Origin: Brachionus plicatilis
Taxonomy: Eukaryota; Rotifera; Eurotatoria; Ploima; Brachionidae
Direction: 5' to 3'
Assembly: GCA_010279815.1 (NCBI GenBank)
Contig: QEOQ01000526.1
Location: 128,871-163,987, forward strand
Length of the DNA stretch: 35,117 bases
Under the pieces are notes generated by a model that was not told where the DNA came from, did not search any database, and was given only the letters and a program-made list of their open reading frames with translations. Below, piece by piece: positions 1-11,900 of this stretch; positions within the stretch are counted from its first letter, which is position 1, and every line of letters begins with the position of its first letter. The position numbers and the translations under genes are program-made.

Positions 1-457
1 AGCCAATTTGTTCAAGTAATATAGGTGAATTAAGAAAATTAATTTTGATAATAAATTGAACCCAGAAGCAAACAAAATCCTAAAATGCAGCTTATATTCA
101 GCAAATAAAATAACACTAATCATTATTATTTTTGGTTTAATTTAATAACGCTAAGTGCTCAATTTAGAACTAAAAACGAAATTTGCTAATCGCTTTATGT
201 GCTCAAGAGCATGTTTTCATATTAATTCTAAGCATATGCTTGTGCTTAGTGCCAAATTTAGAAAGCTATCCACATTCTTCTAATTGCAAGCACTAGAGCT
301 TTTTTATGACAACTCTTTCTTAAGTGAACATAAATGAGATTATTTAATTGTCGAAATAAGAAAATCCTCAATGAATATAAGCTTCTGATCGATATGTCGA
401 TTTATGTTCTCTCAAACCTTTGCTGTGTTACGGCAGGGCAAAAAATTTTATTTTTTT
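1..457. other. A/T-rich DNA without a supportable gene
   Basis: It contains short palindromes (TGCTCAAGAGCA near 199, AAGCATATGCTT near 230) and a loose direct repeat TTAGTGC.AA.TTTAGAA. No frame longer than chance was seen. Confidence 0.4.
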
Positions 458-1484
458 GTCATCACTAAAACATTTAATAAAACACTTACTTAAACAGATT
501 TAAATTTAAATCTAAAAAATGAAAATCTGACCAAAAAAAATAAAATTTTATAATCTAAAATTCCTTTAAAATTTTTTAATTAAATTAAATTTAAAATTGA
601 CAAGCACAGCCTTTAACTTTTTTTGTTGATTTTTCTTAACAGGTCTTATGAATATCTTATCTATCTAAATTATTTTACTACCCAGTCAGCTAATTTTTTA
701 TGCAATATCGACTAGGAATATGACAATACGCCATCTTGTATCAGTTATCATCGTTTTTTTTTATTGACGAAACACAATAAATCATCAATAACTGATGAAT
801 TTACGTTACAATAAGTAACGTTACATTCGAAATTAGTCAACTGGGTAGTTATTTGCGCTTGAATAATGAATGATTAAAACTGAGAAAATTTTTTTTTTTT
901 TCATCACTAAAAATTTAATCAAACACTTACTTAAACAGATTTAAATTTCATTCAAAAAAAAATTGAGAAAATTTAGTTTATTAATATTGTTTCTCACATA
1001 AAAATTTTTTATATAAAATAAAATTGCAAAAAAATCAAAATGAATAAAAATTTGACCAAAAGTAAGAAAAAAAATATAAAATCCAAAATTAAAATTTATG
1101 CCTTTTAAAATTTTTTAATTTTTTTTTAATAAGTCTTATGAATATTTTCTCTGTCTAAATTAGCTATTTTTTTCTGTAACATCGACGAGGAATATTACAA
1201 TTCGTCATCTTGCATCGGTTATCACCGTTTTTTTTGTTGTTGAGGAAAACACAATGAATCACTGATAACTGATGGATTTACTAGTAAAGTAACATTCAAA
1301 ATTAGTCAACTGGGTAGTTATTTGCACTTAAATAATGAATTTATTTTATTTATTCATTTAATTTAAGTTCAAGTCCCATGGACAAATTGAAATAAGAAAT
1401 TAAAAGAAGATTAAATATCCATTTTACAATTAAGTAATAAATTCAGTTTGTTATATGAATAAAAATGATTAAAACTGAGAAATT
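458..1484. repeat. Diverged tandem duplication (two units)
   Basis: Unit A (about 458-894) and unit B (about 899-1484) run in parallel. Both start TCATCACTAAAA with CACTTACTTAAACAGATTTA. They share GTCTTATGAATAT (643 and 1133), ATCGAC.AGGAATAT.ACAAT.CG.CATCTTG.ATC, CATTC.AAATTAGTCAACTGG (about 825 and 1293) and end GATTAAAACTGAGAAA (about 871 and 1467). Unit B has an extra insertion before its end and has lost the left inverted-repeat arm. No coding frame is conserved between the units. Confidence 0.75.
677..850. repeat. Inverted-repeat (MITE-like) element inside the tandem duplication
   Basis: CTACCCAGTCAGCTAATTT at 678-696 is matched by AAATTAGTCAACTGGGTAG at 830-848, its near-exact reverse complement (two mismatches). 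Inside, ATCAGTTATCATC and ATCAATAACTGATGA pair again. The 174-bp size, terminal inverted repeats and lack of coding suggest a non-autonomous DNA element. The duplicate at 1131-1325 keeps the right end but not the outer part of the left arm. Confidence 0.6.
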
Positions 1485-3018
1485 TTTTTATTTATCAATT
1501 AAATATTACTGATCTCATGGGGCTTTCTTATTAAAAAAAAATCAAAAGCAAAAATCTGACCATAAACAATTGCTAAAAAAATTTTAGTAAATTTCATTTA
1601 AATTTTTTTCAGAAATATTTTTAATTAATTTTTTTTGTAAAATTTTTAATTTTATTTATGGAAAAAAATTTCTTAGGCTTCATTTTATTATTCATAATGA
1701 GTGTGCTGTAAACACCAGGGTTTAAACGAAGGCTGCTGCCACCGGAAAAAATCCTAAGCTCTGCCAAAAAATATTTTAATAAATAAGTTTAACTTGGCTG
1801 ATTTTAGCTCTATCAAAATTCAATCAAATTATTGATTATTCATCCTCTATGAAATTTTTCAGAAAAATATCAAATCAAATAAAAAAGAGAATTTCTGAAA
1901 TAAATTAGAGAAAAAAAATTGGCTAGTGAATATATATAAATGTCAATCTTATTTAATATTCATTTGATCTAAATAATAGCTAATATCCCAAATCAAATTT
2001 TCGATCTTACTCAAACACTAAGATCCGATGAAAAAATAAAAATAACCATTATTATCTAAAGATCTTTAAAAGAAGCATTTCTTGATTAGAAAAAGCAATA
2101 AAAGAAAATATTAAAATAGAATCGATATTCTTTTGGGGCTTCATTTAGATTATGTCAAATTTCTAATTAAAAAAACAATTTAATTGATTTTATTTTGAGC
2201 TTGAAATTCAATTTCTGAAATGATCTCTGACAATTCCTAAATTCCACTCGACTCACTCGATCATCACATCCAACACTTTTGGTTTTTCAAACAAAAAATC
2301 TCTAAAATACTTAAACAAAACAATATTTTTGCGAGACTCTAATAAAATATTTAAATTAGTCTTTGATTCCTGCTTGCATTTGGAAATAAAAAATTTGAGT
2401 AAAACAAATGGCATAGACTAATGAACAACTTGACAATTCAAAAAGAAAAAAAGAGTGATTTATTAGATTTTAAAGCGTCAGAGTTTTACTCAAAGTGTTA
2501 ATGAAACTTAAATCACTTCGTACATTTTATTTTATCTTAGATCAAATTCAAAAGTAGAAAACACAAAAAATAAACACCATGGATCACCGTTGGTAACTAG
2601 AAGTTTTTTTTTCTTCCTTTTCTGTCTTTTATGCTCTTAATTAAAAACGAATGCAAATAAAATTTCTAAATCCGTTCTCGATCACAGACAATAGAGTGGC
2701 AATAATCAAAATTTAACAAAAATAATATTATCTAAAAAATTTTTTTTTTCTAATTTGATTTTTGTATTTTTGGTGACAATTTTTTTTTTAATAAAAAAAA
2801 TTACTCTAAGTCAGATCCTTTTTTTGATAAAAATTTTCAAACACTTAATTTGTCTTAATTCGTCATTTTTCAAAATGCATTTTATTCTTAAGAAAAACAA
2901 ATGAATAATAAATAAATGAAATTAAAACCCAATTAAAATTGCCTTAAAATTTAATTTTTACTTTAATCTAGACAAGTAATAAATTAAAAATAAATTAATA
3001 ATATTTTTATTCGTTTAG
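1485..3018. other. A/T-rich DNA without a supportable gene
   Basis: No gene seen. A short G+C-richer patch at about 1708-1760 (AACACCAGGGTTTAAACGAA, then GGCTGCTGCCACCGG) stands out and could be a repeat fragment. On the minus strand it is open for about 30 codons, without identity. Low-complexity A and T runs dominate the rest. Confidence 0.4.
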
Positions 3019-3026
3019 ATTTTGCA

Positions 3027-3540
3027 ATGGCTGCCCAAATTGAATCATTTCAGATTGATGAAAATAAGTTAAGCTTACCTTTTTGTGTCTGGGCTGGTAA
3101 TTGATTCATTTTGGTGCAATGTATGACAATTATACACTAACAACAACACCAGGGATACAAGAACGATTTGACACGAAATGTGTGAATACTAACCAAGGTC
3201 ACAACACGATCACGACGGTTAATACAAAGAAATGATCTTTAGTATCTTCTGCGCGTCACTAGTTCTTTTTTTACAATACTAAAACAAATAATGTCTAAAA
3301 ATAGCATAAATACTTTAGAATTGAAGCTGTTTTAATTTAATTAATTTCAAAATAGCTTCACGATCAATTTGGCAATTTTTTTTGTTTTGTTCATGCAAAT
3401 TACTAAGACAAATTTGCGGCCAAGCTATGAAAAAATTACTCAGCCCATTCCAGGATAATAAGCCTAGACGCTTTCGCAACATGAAAAAAGTCCGATTAGG
3501 AGCTGATGAAAAATCAAAGAATATGTCAAAATTGCAATAA
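3027..3540 (+). CDS. Doubtful two-exon small gene
   Basis: A good acceptor-like TTTTTATTCGTTTAG ends at 3018, 8 nt before ATGGCTGCC. The first reading, MAAQIESFQIDENKLSLPFC, ends at a donor GCTG|GTAATT (exon 3027-3096). A second piece 3356-3540 in matching phase reads on through SPFQDNKPRRFRNMKKVRLG to a stop, giving 84 residues with a basic C-terminus. The product is not recognised. The minus strand offers a rival: ATGAATCAATTACCAGCCC... ending at an excellent donor AAAAG|GTAAGC (about 3080-3111), which could be exon 1 of a leftward gene. Both share an island richer in G+C than the surroundings. Only one, or neither, can be right. Confidence 0.2.
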
Positions 3541-5874
3541 AAAAAAAACAAATTCTCATTGAAATAACTTATCAAAATACTTAATTTGCAATTAAATTGT
3601 ATTTTATGAAAAAAAAAAATTTTTTTTCAATTATTTTCCTCTAAGCTTTTATCGATTGTTTTGGGACAAAATTTTTGTTGAAAAAAAAAAATTATTAAAA
3701 AAAATTTCAAGTCTATTTTTATTTGAAAAAGCGAAAAAAAAATAGCTCGGCTCATTTGGCATAATTGAATCGAACACTACTTCACCTGCCAATTTTAGAG
3801 CAAAAGAAGATAAGCAATTGATTTGCATGCATGCCTTTCAATCACGGCTAGGCTTAACTTAAACAACTATCTAATTTCAGACTTTACCTTTCAGAGCCCA
3901 CTAAATTGGCTCTTTGCAATTTATTTCCTGATCAAATTTCGTCACGAAATGCAGCCAACTAAGATAAAATGAGAAATGATTTTTCTGAATCAGTATTTGC
4001 TTTGTAGTTTTAAATGAAATCATTTTTGTTGTTGCATTAGGGTTAAGCTCAGAATTTTCAACAATTTTCCATAACCTATCGATGGAGAATAATCATAATT
4101 AAAGACTAATATTTCAAATTATGATTATTTATGTCGCATGCAACAAGAGCATTGACAGCAAATAACCAAATAATTATTTTATTTTTCTTCCGCTCTTTTT
4201 TTTGTTGTTCAGAAGTTATCGATCGATAATTTTCTATATGATAATAAGAAATATTTACGGCTTTTGTCTGAGCCAGGGCGGGCACAACAGATTTGTGATG
4301 AATGAAAAAATAGCTGAATTTTATTAAGTTGTAAAACAAGCAAGCGAAACAAAAATATTGTCACAATTAAAATTTAAGAGGGGATATCTTTTGAAAAAAT
4401 TCTACACAAAGAGAATGGGCTAAATGAAAAATGAGAATTTAAATCGATTGAAATACTGAGATCCAGAATCGACAATTACTCGATTAGTTGTATCTCTCCC
4501 GAGGACGCATTAGACTATTTGGGGATCTAACTTTTATTTGTAATAAAAAATTCAAGTATAATTAAAGCTGAAATATTAAGTTTATAATTTAAAAAAAAAA
4601 ATCTAAGATCTCAAAATTAGAGTTGTTTCACTTGAGTGAGCACAAAGTGGATCACATTTTTGATCAAAAAAAAATTAATTTAAATACTTGAGATTATGAG
4701 CGAAAATTTAATTTTAAGCTATTTATTTACTCAATTGAAAATCGATTTTTAAAAAATTTTCTTTTAATTTTTCTCAAAAGTAATTTTAATCGGAAGTCGA
4801 CAAAAAAAAATACTTTTCATATTTTTACGCAAAACCAAAATCAATCGAAAATTCTGTTTGAAAAATAAAATGAAAAGGCAAACTATTTGTGCATTAAATC
4901 TTATTAATAATTGAATTGAAAAATGAACAAAAGACTGTATCTTTTGTTGTTAAAAAAAAATCGATTTTTGGTCTTCGAATAAATTTAAAATTGCTTTTTA
5001 ATCCTACGCTTGAACCTAATCTACTTTATAAAATAAAAATTATCTGAATTGAATGAATGATATTTATAAACGAGCTCCAGCAAAATGGTTAAAAAAAATA
5101 TGATTTTCTAGAAAAATTATTATTTTTAAACTTATTAATTTTAAAACTTAAATTAAATGCAAAAACTAATTGTAAAATAAAAAAAGCCAACTATTGTGAA
5201 TTTTTTAAATGTTCTAGATAAAAACTGAGATCTCTATTTGAAGCAATTTTCCATTTGAGTGCTTTTAAAATAGTTAGAAACGCATGCAAACATTAAATAG
5301 AGACGATTATTTGGATTCATAAATTTAATTAAGTACTCAAGCCTAAACTTAATAATTAGTTTTTGCCTTCTATTCCACCTCGACTAAAACCGATTTGTGT
5401 TTATTATTTTTTTTAAATTGTTGATGCTGATAATGAGTTTGTGCAGAAATCTGGTCTATAAACTGATAAGAAGCAACGATTCAAAATAAATTTTGGACTG
5501 GTTGAGAAAATTAATTCGAAAAAAAATTCTATTTAGTAAAAGCGTTGAAATTATTTGATTAAAATCAATGGATGCCTTTAATGAGTTTTTTCTAATTAAA
5601 AGTTTGAAAAGTTTTAACTTTAAAAAAATTTAATTTAAAATTTGAAAATGTTTTAAAATTTTGTAAATAAACCTTAAAAAAAAGTTTTTAATTCAAAAAT
5701 TCAATTTATATGTACGGTATAGGGTTTCATCTATAACTAGAAGGCAGATCACAAATTAGATCACAAAGTTTAACAGAAGGAGAAATAGTCTTCCAAATAT
5801 AAGTGAAGAATTAGACAATTTAAACAAATTCAATTCATTCAAGTCAAGTGGTCAGCAAACAGTGCAAAAGAGGG
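3541..5874. other. A/T-rich intergenic DNA, no gene seen
   Basis: Three slightly G+C-richer patches (about 3760-3960, 4260-4290 and 4480-4530) have no recognisable product on either strand. The frame of 77 codons on the minus strand at 4106-4339 has no domain, neighbour or splice support. The patches could be regulatory DNA or worn repeats. Confidence 0.4.
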
Positions 5875-6198
5875 CATTGTGAAATTTGGTACAAAAAACA
5901 AAAACAAAATATTAAAAGTTCCAAAGCTTAAGTTCTGAAGACCAAAAAACATGTTCTGTAAATTGTAGCAACTGATGCATCCTTTGTACCCCACCAATAT
6001 CCTGATTCTGCAAAACTCAGAAAATAGTAAATTTGGGATTTTATATTATATTAAAAATCCAATCGACTTTAAGTGGTGGTACAAAGGATGCTACAATCAG
6101 TTGCTACAATTTACAGAACATGTTTTTTGGTCTTCAGAACTTAAGCTTTGGAACTTTTAATATTTTGTTTTTGCTTTTTGTACCAAAATTCAAAATGT
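5875..6198. repeat. Foldback (MITE-like) element with about 120-bp arms
   Basis: The left arm 5875-5996 and right arm 6074-6198 are near-exact reverse complements: TTGGTACAAAAAACAAAAAC, then TTCCAAAGCTTAAGTTCTGA, GACCAAAAAACATGTTCTGT and TTGTAGCAACTGAT on the left, each mirrored on the right. The right arm has an extra few bases (GCTACAATCAGTTGCTACAA, a small internal duplication). The loop of about 77 nt is A/T-rich. A 61-codon open frame here is only a by-product of the arms. High arm identity implies a fairly recent insertion or strong hairpin maintenance. A diverged copy lies at 20312-20455 and a trace at 13039-13060. Confidence 0.88.
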
Positions 6199-7245
6199 CG
6201 CAAAAGTGTTGAGCCGAATACGCAAGATACCTAAAAGAAATAACTTTTTAGATATTGAACCAGTTATTAATCAAATCAGTATTTATAATCTTGGTTTTAT
6301 CCAAGTAAAAGAAGTACCATTTCCCTTACTGCTATAGCTGTACGTTGTCCTGCTACAGCTTGTGGATAAGATCCACTCAGTCATAATACTACTTAGATCA
6401 CGGATAAATTTGATAAAAATAATCACAGAGATTTATCCTGTTATTTTAATGAACCAAAAATTTTAGATTTATTTAACAAAAATAAATAACCATTTTGTAT
6501 AGACGGTAAGCATCTCAATTAAGCAAAGACCTTGGTGATTTAACTACGAATTTTAAATGTGATTGCTTTGAGTGATTTGCAGTCCTTTTTAGATCATCTT
6601 TCAATAAAAAAGACTGCCATATTATTGAAAGAATACAAAATTGGGCTAAAAATTGGTACCGTCTCAGAATTCTGAGTTTTAAAGCTAGGAAAAGAAAAAG
6701 AGGAGGTCAAAAAATGATTTCAAAATGATTTTTGATACAATTTTATGTCTTTTTGATCCAGGTTAATGCTGCCAAAGGTAACTGTCTAAAGTTCTCTTAT
6801 TTTTCTTATTTTTTTTCAGTGACCTGCAATTTATGCCGAATTAATTTTCGGACGAAATGATAAATCGCTTAGATTAAATGGTCGAATTTTCCTGTCAAGA
6901 TACATTTAAAAAATTTGTTACAAAAAAAAACAATATAATGTAAGACTATGCTTGTGGTATATTTTTAAACTAAACTAATCTAATTTCTTACTAATTTTGA
7001 ATCACTCTTTTAATTAAACATAAAAAAATAAAAAAAACTCTAATTATGTTCTTTTAAAAAACTATTAGTGTAAAATCTTTTAACGAAAGTCTTTTAAAAT
7101 TAAAAAATAAGCTATTAAAATAAAAAGTAGATCATGTTCTTGATTTTTAATAATTCAAAATTTGCTAGCAGTATTTATTTAGTTGTTAATAACAAATCAT
7201 TAAGTATAAAAAAATAATTTTCTATTTGACAACCTCTGTGGTTAG
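6199..7245. other. Intergenic DNA with possible worn coding relic
   Basis: At 6200-6345 the plus strand is open for about 45 codons (KVLSRIRKIPKRNNF...) up to a stop. At 6500-6720 two frames give short readings such as CIDGKHLN and HIIERIQNWAKNWYRL, broken by stops. Base composition is a little less A/T-biased than its surroundings. This would fit a dead mobile-element gene, but I recognise no family. Confidence 0.3.
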
Positions 7246-7498
7246 AGTACAGTTTTTAAAGCGTTTATTTTGCCTGATTTTAATTATTTTAATTATTGCT
7301 CAACTCTTGATATATTTTTCACAAGAGGCAATAATTAAAAAATACTCAAGAAATTCAAGAAAAAGAGGAAATCCAATTGAACTAATGTCAAAATCAATTA
7401 ATGGAGAAAAAACCATTCTGATTTTTTTTAATTCAAAATTAATTAAAGGCTTGGTGATCAACAGATCAGTATTAAAGTTTTTTACATTCGAGCATTAA
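7246..7498 (+). CDS. Hypothetical membrane-anchored protein fragment (possible exon)
   Basis: An open frame of about 84 codons without its own ATG follows an acceptor-like TGTGGTTAG at 7237-7245. It reads VQFLKRLFCLILIILIIAQL, a basic-flanked single membrane helix, then a basic stretch YSRNSRKRGN and EKTILIFFNSKLIKG before the stop. A short cytoplasmic N-terminus, one helix and a lumenal stem is the architecture of type II Golgi enzymes such as glycosyltransferases, but I see no catalytic domain. A donor-like TCA|GTATTA near 7470 could continue to exons I cannot identify. It may be an exon, a gene relic or a chance frame. Confidence 0.3.
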
Positions 7499-8934
7499 AA
7501 ATTCAATCATTCAAAATCATTTGCAGAGATTTAAAAAAATTAAAAAAAAATTACACTTAAACTTAAATTGCATTTGTTAATTATTTTCACTTGTTTTTAT
7601 TTATTATTAAGAATTTATAACTTTTTTACTAATTTTAATTAATGAAGTGACAATTCGTCATTTATATAAAGAGGTATTAGTCTGTTTATTTACCTTGAAA
7701 CTTAAAACCTAAAATCTTAGAGAACGCTTTGCCAAAAGAATTTACGGAAGGATCTTAAGTCATAGTTTTAAAAAAGTGGATAAACAGAGCTCACTTAATG
7801 ACATTAGCCAACACAATTTTTATTATTACTTCCAGTACTAAATAAATTTTTTTGTTCAACTAAATTTTTAAATGATTGCTTTTTTGCATGATTAATTTGG
7901 TTTCCAGAGAAAGTCGAAATGCCAGTCAAAACCTACAAGTTTAATCATTTTAAAACATTCCAGCTACGAAGCAGTTTCTTCCTAATCACTCCAGCTAAAT
8001 TAAACTAATCGAGTTATCTACACATGAATTGTCTGAAAAAAGATTTGATCTACAAAATTAAGTTTTGTATTTTAATTTTTTAAAGAATAAATTACATGAT
8101 AAATATTTTTAAGATCTAGAATTAGAAATTTTAGATAAAGATTATAAAATCAATAAAAGTTGTTTGAACAGGCATTGACTGACAATGTAAATTGTATTTT
8201 GGAAGAAACAAATTTATCCTAAAACTAATACAAATAAAATACACAAATATTAAAACCAGTTGAATTTGTATTTTTAATTTCAACCCTTCTAGATAATAAA
8301 TAGTTCCTTATTATTATTCAAATGAAAATCAATCAATAAAAAAAAGTAATTTTTCAATAATCAAAATTTTAGAAAAAATCAATACACTCGGTTATTAATA
8401 GAAATCTTTTTTTTTCATTGATAAGAAAATTATTGCAGAAAACTTTATTAATTTTCTATTTGGAACAACAAACGTTTTTTTGTTGTAAATTCATGTTAAA
8501 TAATTTTTAAACTCCATGCAAATTAGCAAATAATTAAATTTTGCATTAAAGCTTTTATTACTAAAACAAGTAAATAAATAATTTTGTAGTTTAACTCTTA
8601 CTTAAACGAAAATCTCACACTTATTCCTCTGGAATAAATCAATTCAATCAATAATTAAAAACTAAAAAAATATTAAGTTTTTGCTTTTAAAAATTTGAAC
8701 AAATAAATTTCTTCACATTTTCGCGGGACAAACAAAATCAAATCGCTATAGATTGAACACATGCTTTTAAATAAATGCAAAAAATTTAAAAAAAATAATA
8801 TAAAAAAGATTAGTGAACACATGATTGCAGTTTTTGCATTTTTAAATCTTTCAACAAAATTTGCAATTTAATTCACCAAATCTAGTACTGTTTTGGAAAA
8901 ATGTGCGCCCGAAATTAATATTTTCTTTTTTGAA
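7499..8934. other. Intergenic DNA upstream of RRP12
   Basis: No gene is supportable. The last few hundred bases should hold the RRP12 promoter. No clear TATA box can be singled out in the A/T-rich background. Confidence 0.4.
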
Positions 8935-8940
8935 TTTTAG
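8920..8940 (+). promoter_or_regulatory. Splice-acceptor-like site before the RRP12 start codon
   Basis: A T-rich stretch ends TGAATTTTAG at 8940, 27 nt before the ATG at 8968. It has the same form as the internal acceptors of this gene. It could end a 5' UTR intron or be a spliced-leader trans-splicing site. The sequence alone cannot tell these apart. Confidence 0.4.
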
Positions 8941-8967
8941 AGTTGAATTAATCTGTTTTGAACAAAA

Positions 8968-11900
8968 ATGGTAAAGGGAAAACGATGGAAGAAAGGCCAG
9001 AGCAGTAGCTCGAATCCAGAAACTAAAAAATACAGAGACATCGCCAAAAATAATCGAAGTTTTTTCAATTTCGGACAAAGTTCGACAAACCCGAGCCAGC
9101 TGACCGAAAAAGCCCTGGCTCAGCTAGACTCTATGTCAATTGAGAATGACAACTTTGATAACAAAAGCATAATCTCAGATGCAGAGTCTGCCGATACATT
9201 CAGATCATGGGCTTCAAACTGGTCCGAGTGCACCAATGCAACATTTAACCGTGTGCATCGCTATTGGCGTTCCAATTCGGCATTGCATAAAGAAATTCTT
9301 GCGGTACTAGCCGCTGTCACCGAAGTGATAAAGGAAAACGATGGAAAAGAGAGTGAAACTGAGTATCTGGCAGCACTGGTAAGTTAATACCGAGATAGAA
9401 AAAAATAGTAATGATTTTAAAGATGACTGGAATGGAGTCTGTGGACGAAAATGAAGAATCGACAGCTGCTTTTTTGTATCTAATAGCTCTGTCTATTAAA
9501 AAGTTAGTTTACTTGAATAAATTAATAAATTTGAAAAAAAATTTTTATTTTTTTTTTTGAAAGAGTTCCAGAAAATGTTCTTAGAGCAAAATATGCTGAC
9601 TTAATGAATTCATTCGTGAATAAGCTTGATAAATATGGGGCTCAGGCTAACAACGTTACTTTAATAAAATCAGTAGATAAACTTAAAATTTAATTTAATT
9701 TTAAAATTTTTAATCAATTTTCTTATATCTGTTTTAGTGTTTAATGTGTCTGTGCTGGTTGCTAAAGAGCCAAGATCAAAGTATATGGGAAAATGATAAA
9801 ACAGTGAAATGTTATCTGCAAATTTTGAGTTTTGTCACCCATGATAAGCCCAAGGTTAGAAAATGTGGCCAAGAAGCGGTTCGTTTGATTATGAACAGTG
9901 TTAGTTCGACTCAATCAAAAAATGTTTACAGATCAATTGGATCTGTGACAGCTGATTATTGCCTGACTGTGATCAAAACTGCAAATGAAGAATCCGAGGC
10001 AGCCAAAGCCAACAAAACGACCAAAAAATCCGATGCCAATCAAACCGTTCTACACATACTAAGCCTTTTCAAGTACACAATTCATCATTTCGATCTGAAA
10101 CAACTTAAATCCATAGGCGAATGTCTATTCGGACTTATGATATCCAAAGATTTGGTAATTTAATAAAAAGCATTAATTTCTTTAGAGTTTATTCAATTTT
10201 TTTTATTAAAGATGATCATTTCAAATTGTTATCAAATATTCTATCAGTTGTTTACAAGTCAAGTTAATTCCTTAAATTTTGACCTAAATGCTCAAATGAT
10301 AAATGTAAAATTTTTTTTTTTTAATTTTTAAAATATTTTATTAATTAAAAAAAAAGGCATTTTATGATTTTGAACCAAGTGAAAATGATCCACAGCAAAT
10401 AATAGGCTGGTTGGCAGTAATGGAAACTGCCATCAAGTCGCTAAACCGCTTGAATAAAGCTCTTTGCTTGACCCATTTGCCACGAATATTCCAAACTTTT
10501 ATGTCAATATTAAGCTCTTCTCATAACAAAAAAGTTCATGTGGTTGTCACCAATTGTCTATGCAGCTTACTAGAACAATCTGTCCAAACCAATATTGAAT
10601 TGTTTGTCGAAGACATGCACAAACAGAGCGACTTGGCCAAGGCTTTGTTGCACAAAATATTTTCTCATGTTGAAGCCGGCCTAAGCTACCAATATCATAT
10701 GAGCTGGATTTTTGTGATGAAAATTTTAGCCAGTGCATTCACATGTTTCAAGAATAGGGAAACATTTCCGATAGTAGTAAAATGCCTTAGTTCTTTGGCC
10801 AATTTAAGAGAAAGCGAACAATTTGACTTTAAAAAAGAAGCGGACATTGCCATTGGAAAAGCTGTCCAAACTTATGGACCTAAATTAGTCATCGATTCAA
10901 TTGACTTGAAGATAACTGGCGAAGAGTAATGAAATTTTTGTGTACGAAAATTAATTTTTTTACCAACTTTTTTTCATCTAGAACCAGCTTTGAATATCCA
11001 AGAAGTTGGATGCTTCCATTGCTCAAAGACTACATAGAGCGAACTGAAATTTCATTTTTTATCACAGACATACTTCCTTTGGCCAACAAGATAAGAGTCC
11101 GACACGAATCAGCCAAAAAGAACAACAAGATGATGGAAGCAAAAATATTTGACACCCTACACAACCAGCTATGGGCTCTGCTTCCGGGCTTTTGCGATTT
11201 TGCTCTTGATTTCGACACTTCTTTCAAAACAATTGCCAAGACTTTGGGAGAAATTTTGGAAAAATATGTGGACTTGAGATGCCATGTTTTGCAAGCGCTC
11301 CGAACTGCCATAATCAGAAATACTGAGCCAAATAAATCTTTGATGGGAAAATATGCCAAAAATTACCTGCCAATTATGTTCAATATTTACACCACTGAGA
11401 TTCGTTTGGACAAAGATCCCTCAAGACAATCTCTAATAGACACCATCAAATTTTATCTAAAAATAACCGACTATGAACTAATCAATAGCTATTTGATTCA
11501 GGCAATTAAAAATTATCACCTTCAGTCCAAAAACCATGAGGAATCCATTAAAAGCAAAGACATGAACAACAATAGGCCAGAGTCAGAGGCAAAGTCTAAG
11601 GTTGTTTTTGATTTTAAAGCTGTTAACAAGCAGTCTGTTGAAAGCCTTCGAGCTGAGCCTTTTTTGTTCGCCAAGCATAGCTTTTTGGACCTTATTGCCG
11701 TGCTGGCAAAATATTCCAATTTTCAGAATGTTCAAACTATTTTTGATATGTGCATTCAAGCTATTGGCGACAAACAAATAGACAAGACTACTCAGAAAAA
11801 ATTCTATAAAATTCTGGACTCGTTGTTGACCAGTGGCAAATTGTCAAGTGAAAAACAAAACGAAAATGTGCTCAAGTTTGTTCAAAATGAGTTTGAGATG

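Noticed and set aside
4106..4339. 77-codon open frame on the minus strand
   Set aside because: No recognised domain, no splice-site partners, and composition like the A/T-rich surroundings.
4480..4535. Small structured RNA gene in a G+C-richer patch
   Set aside because: I tried tRNA, U1 and U6 patterns on both strands and found no match to stems or conserved boxes.
5975..6160. 61-codon open frame on the plus strand
   Set aside because: It lies wholly within the arms and loop of the foldback element and is explained by that repeat.
10929..10981. Start of a separate gene at ATG 10929
   Set aside because: This is intron 6 of RRP12 read through in an open frame. The join [12 protein letters not shown] across 10925/10982 restores family similarity.
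11030..11359. 109-codon open frame on the minus strand
   Set aside because: It is antisense to RRP12 exon 7, whose plus-strand frame has clear family similarity. The antisense frame has no domain or splice context.
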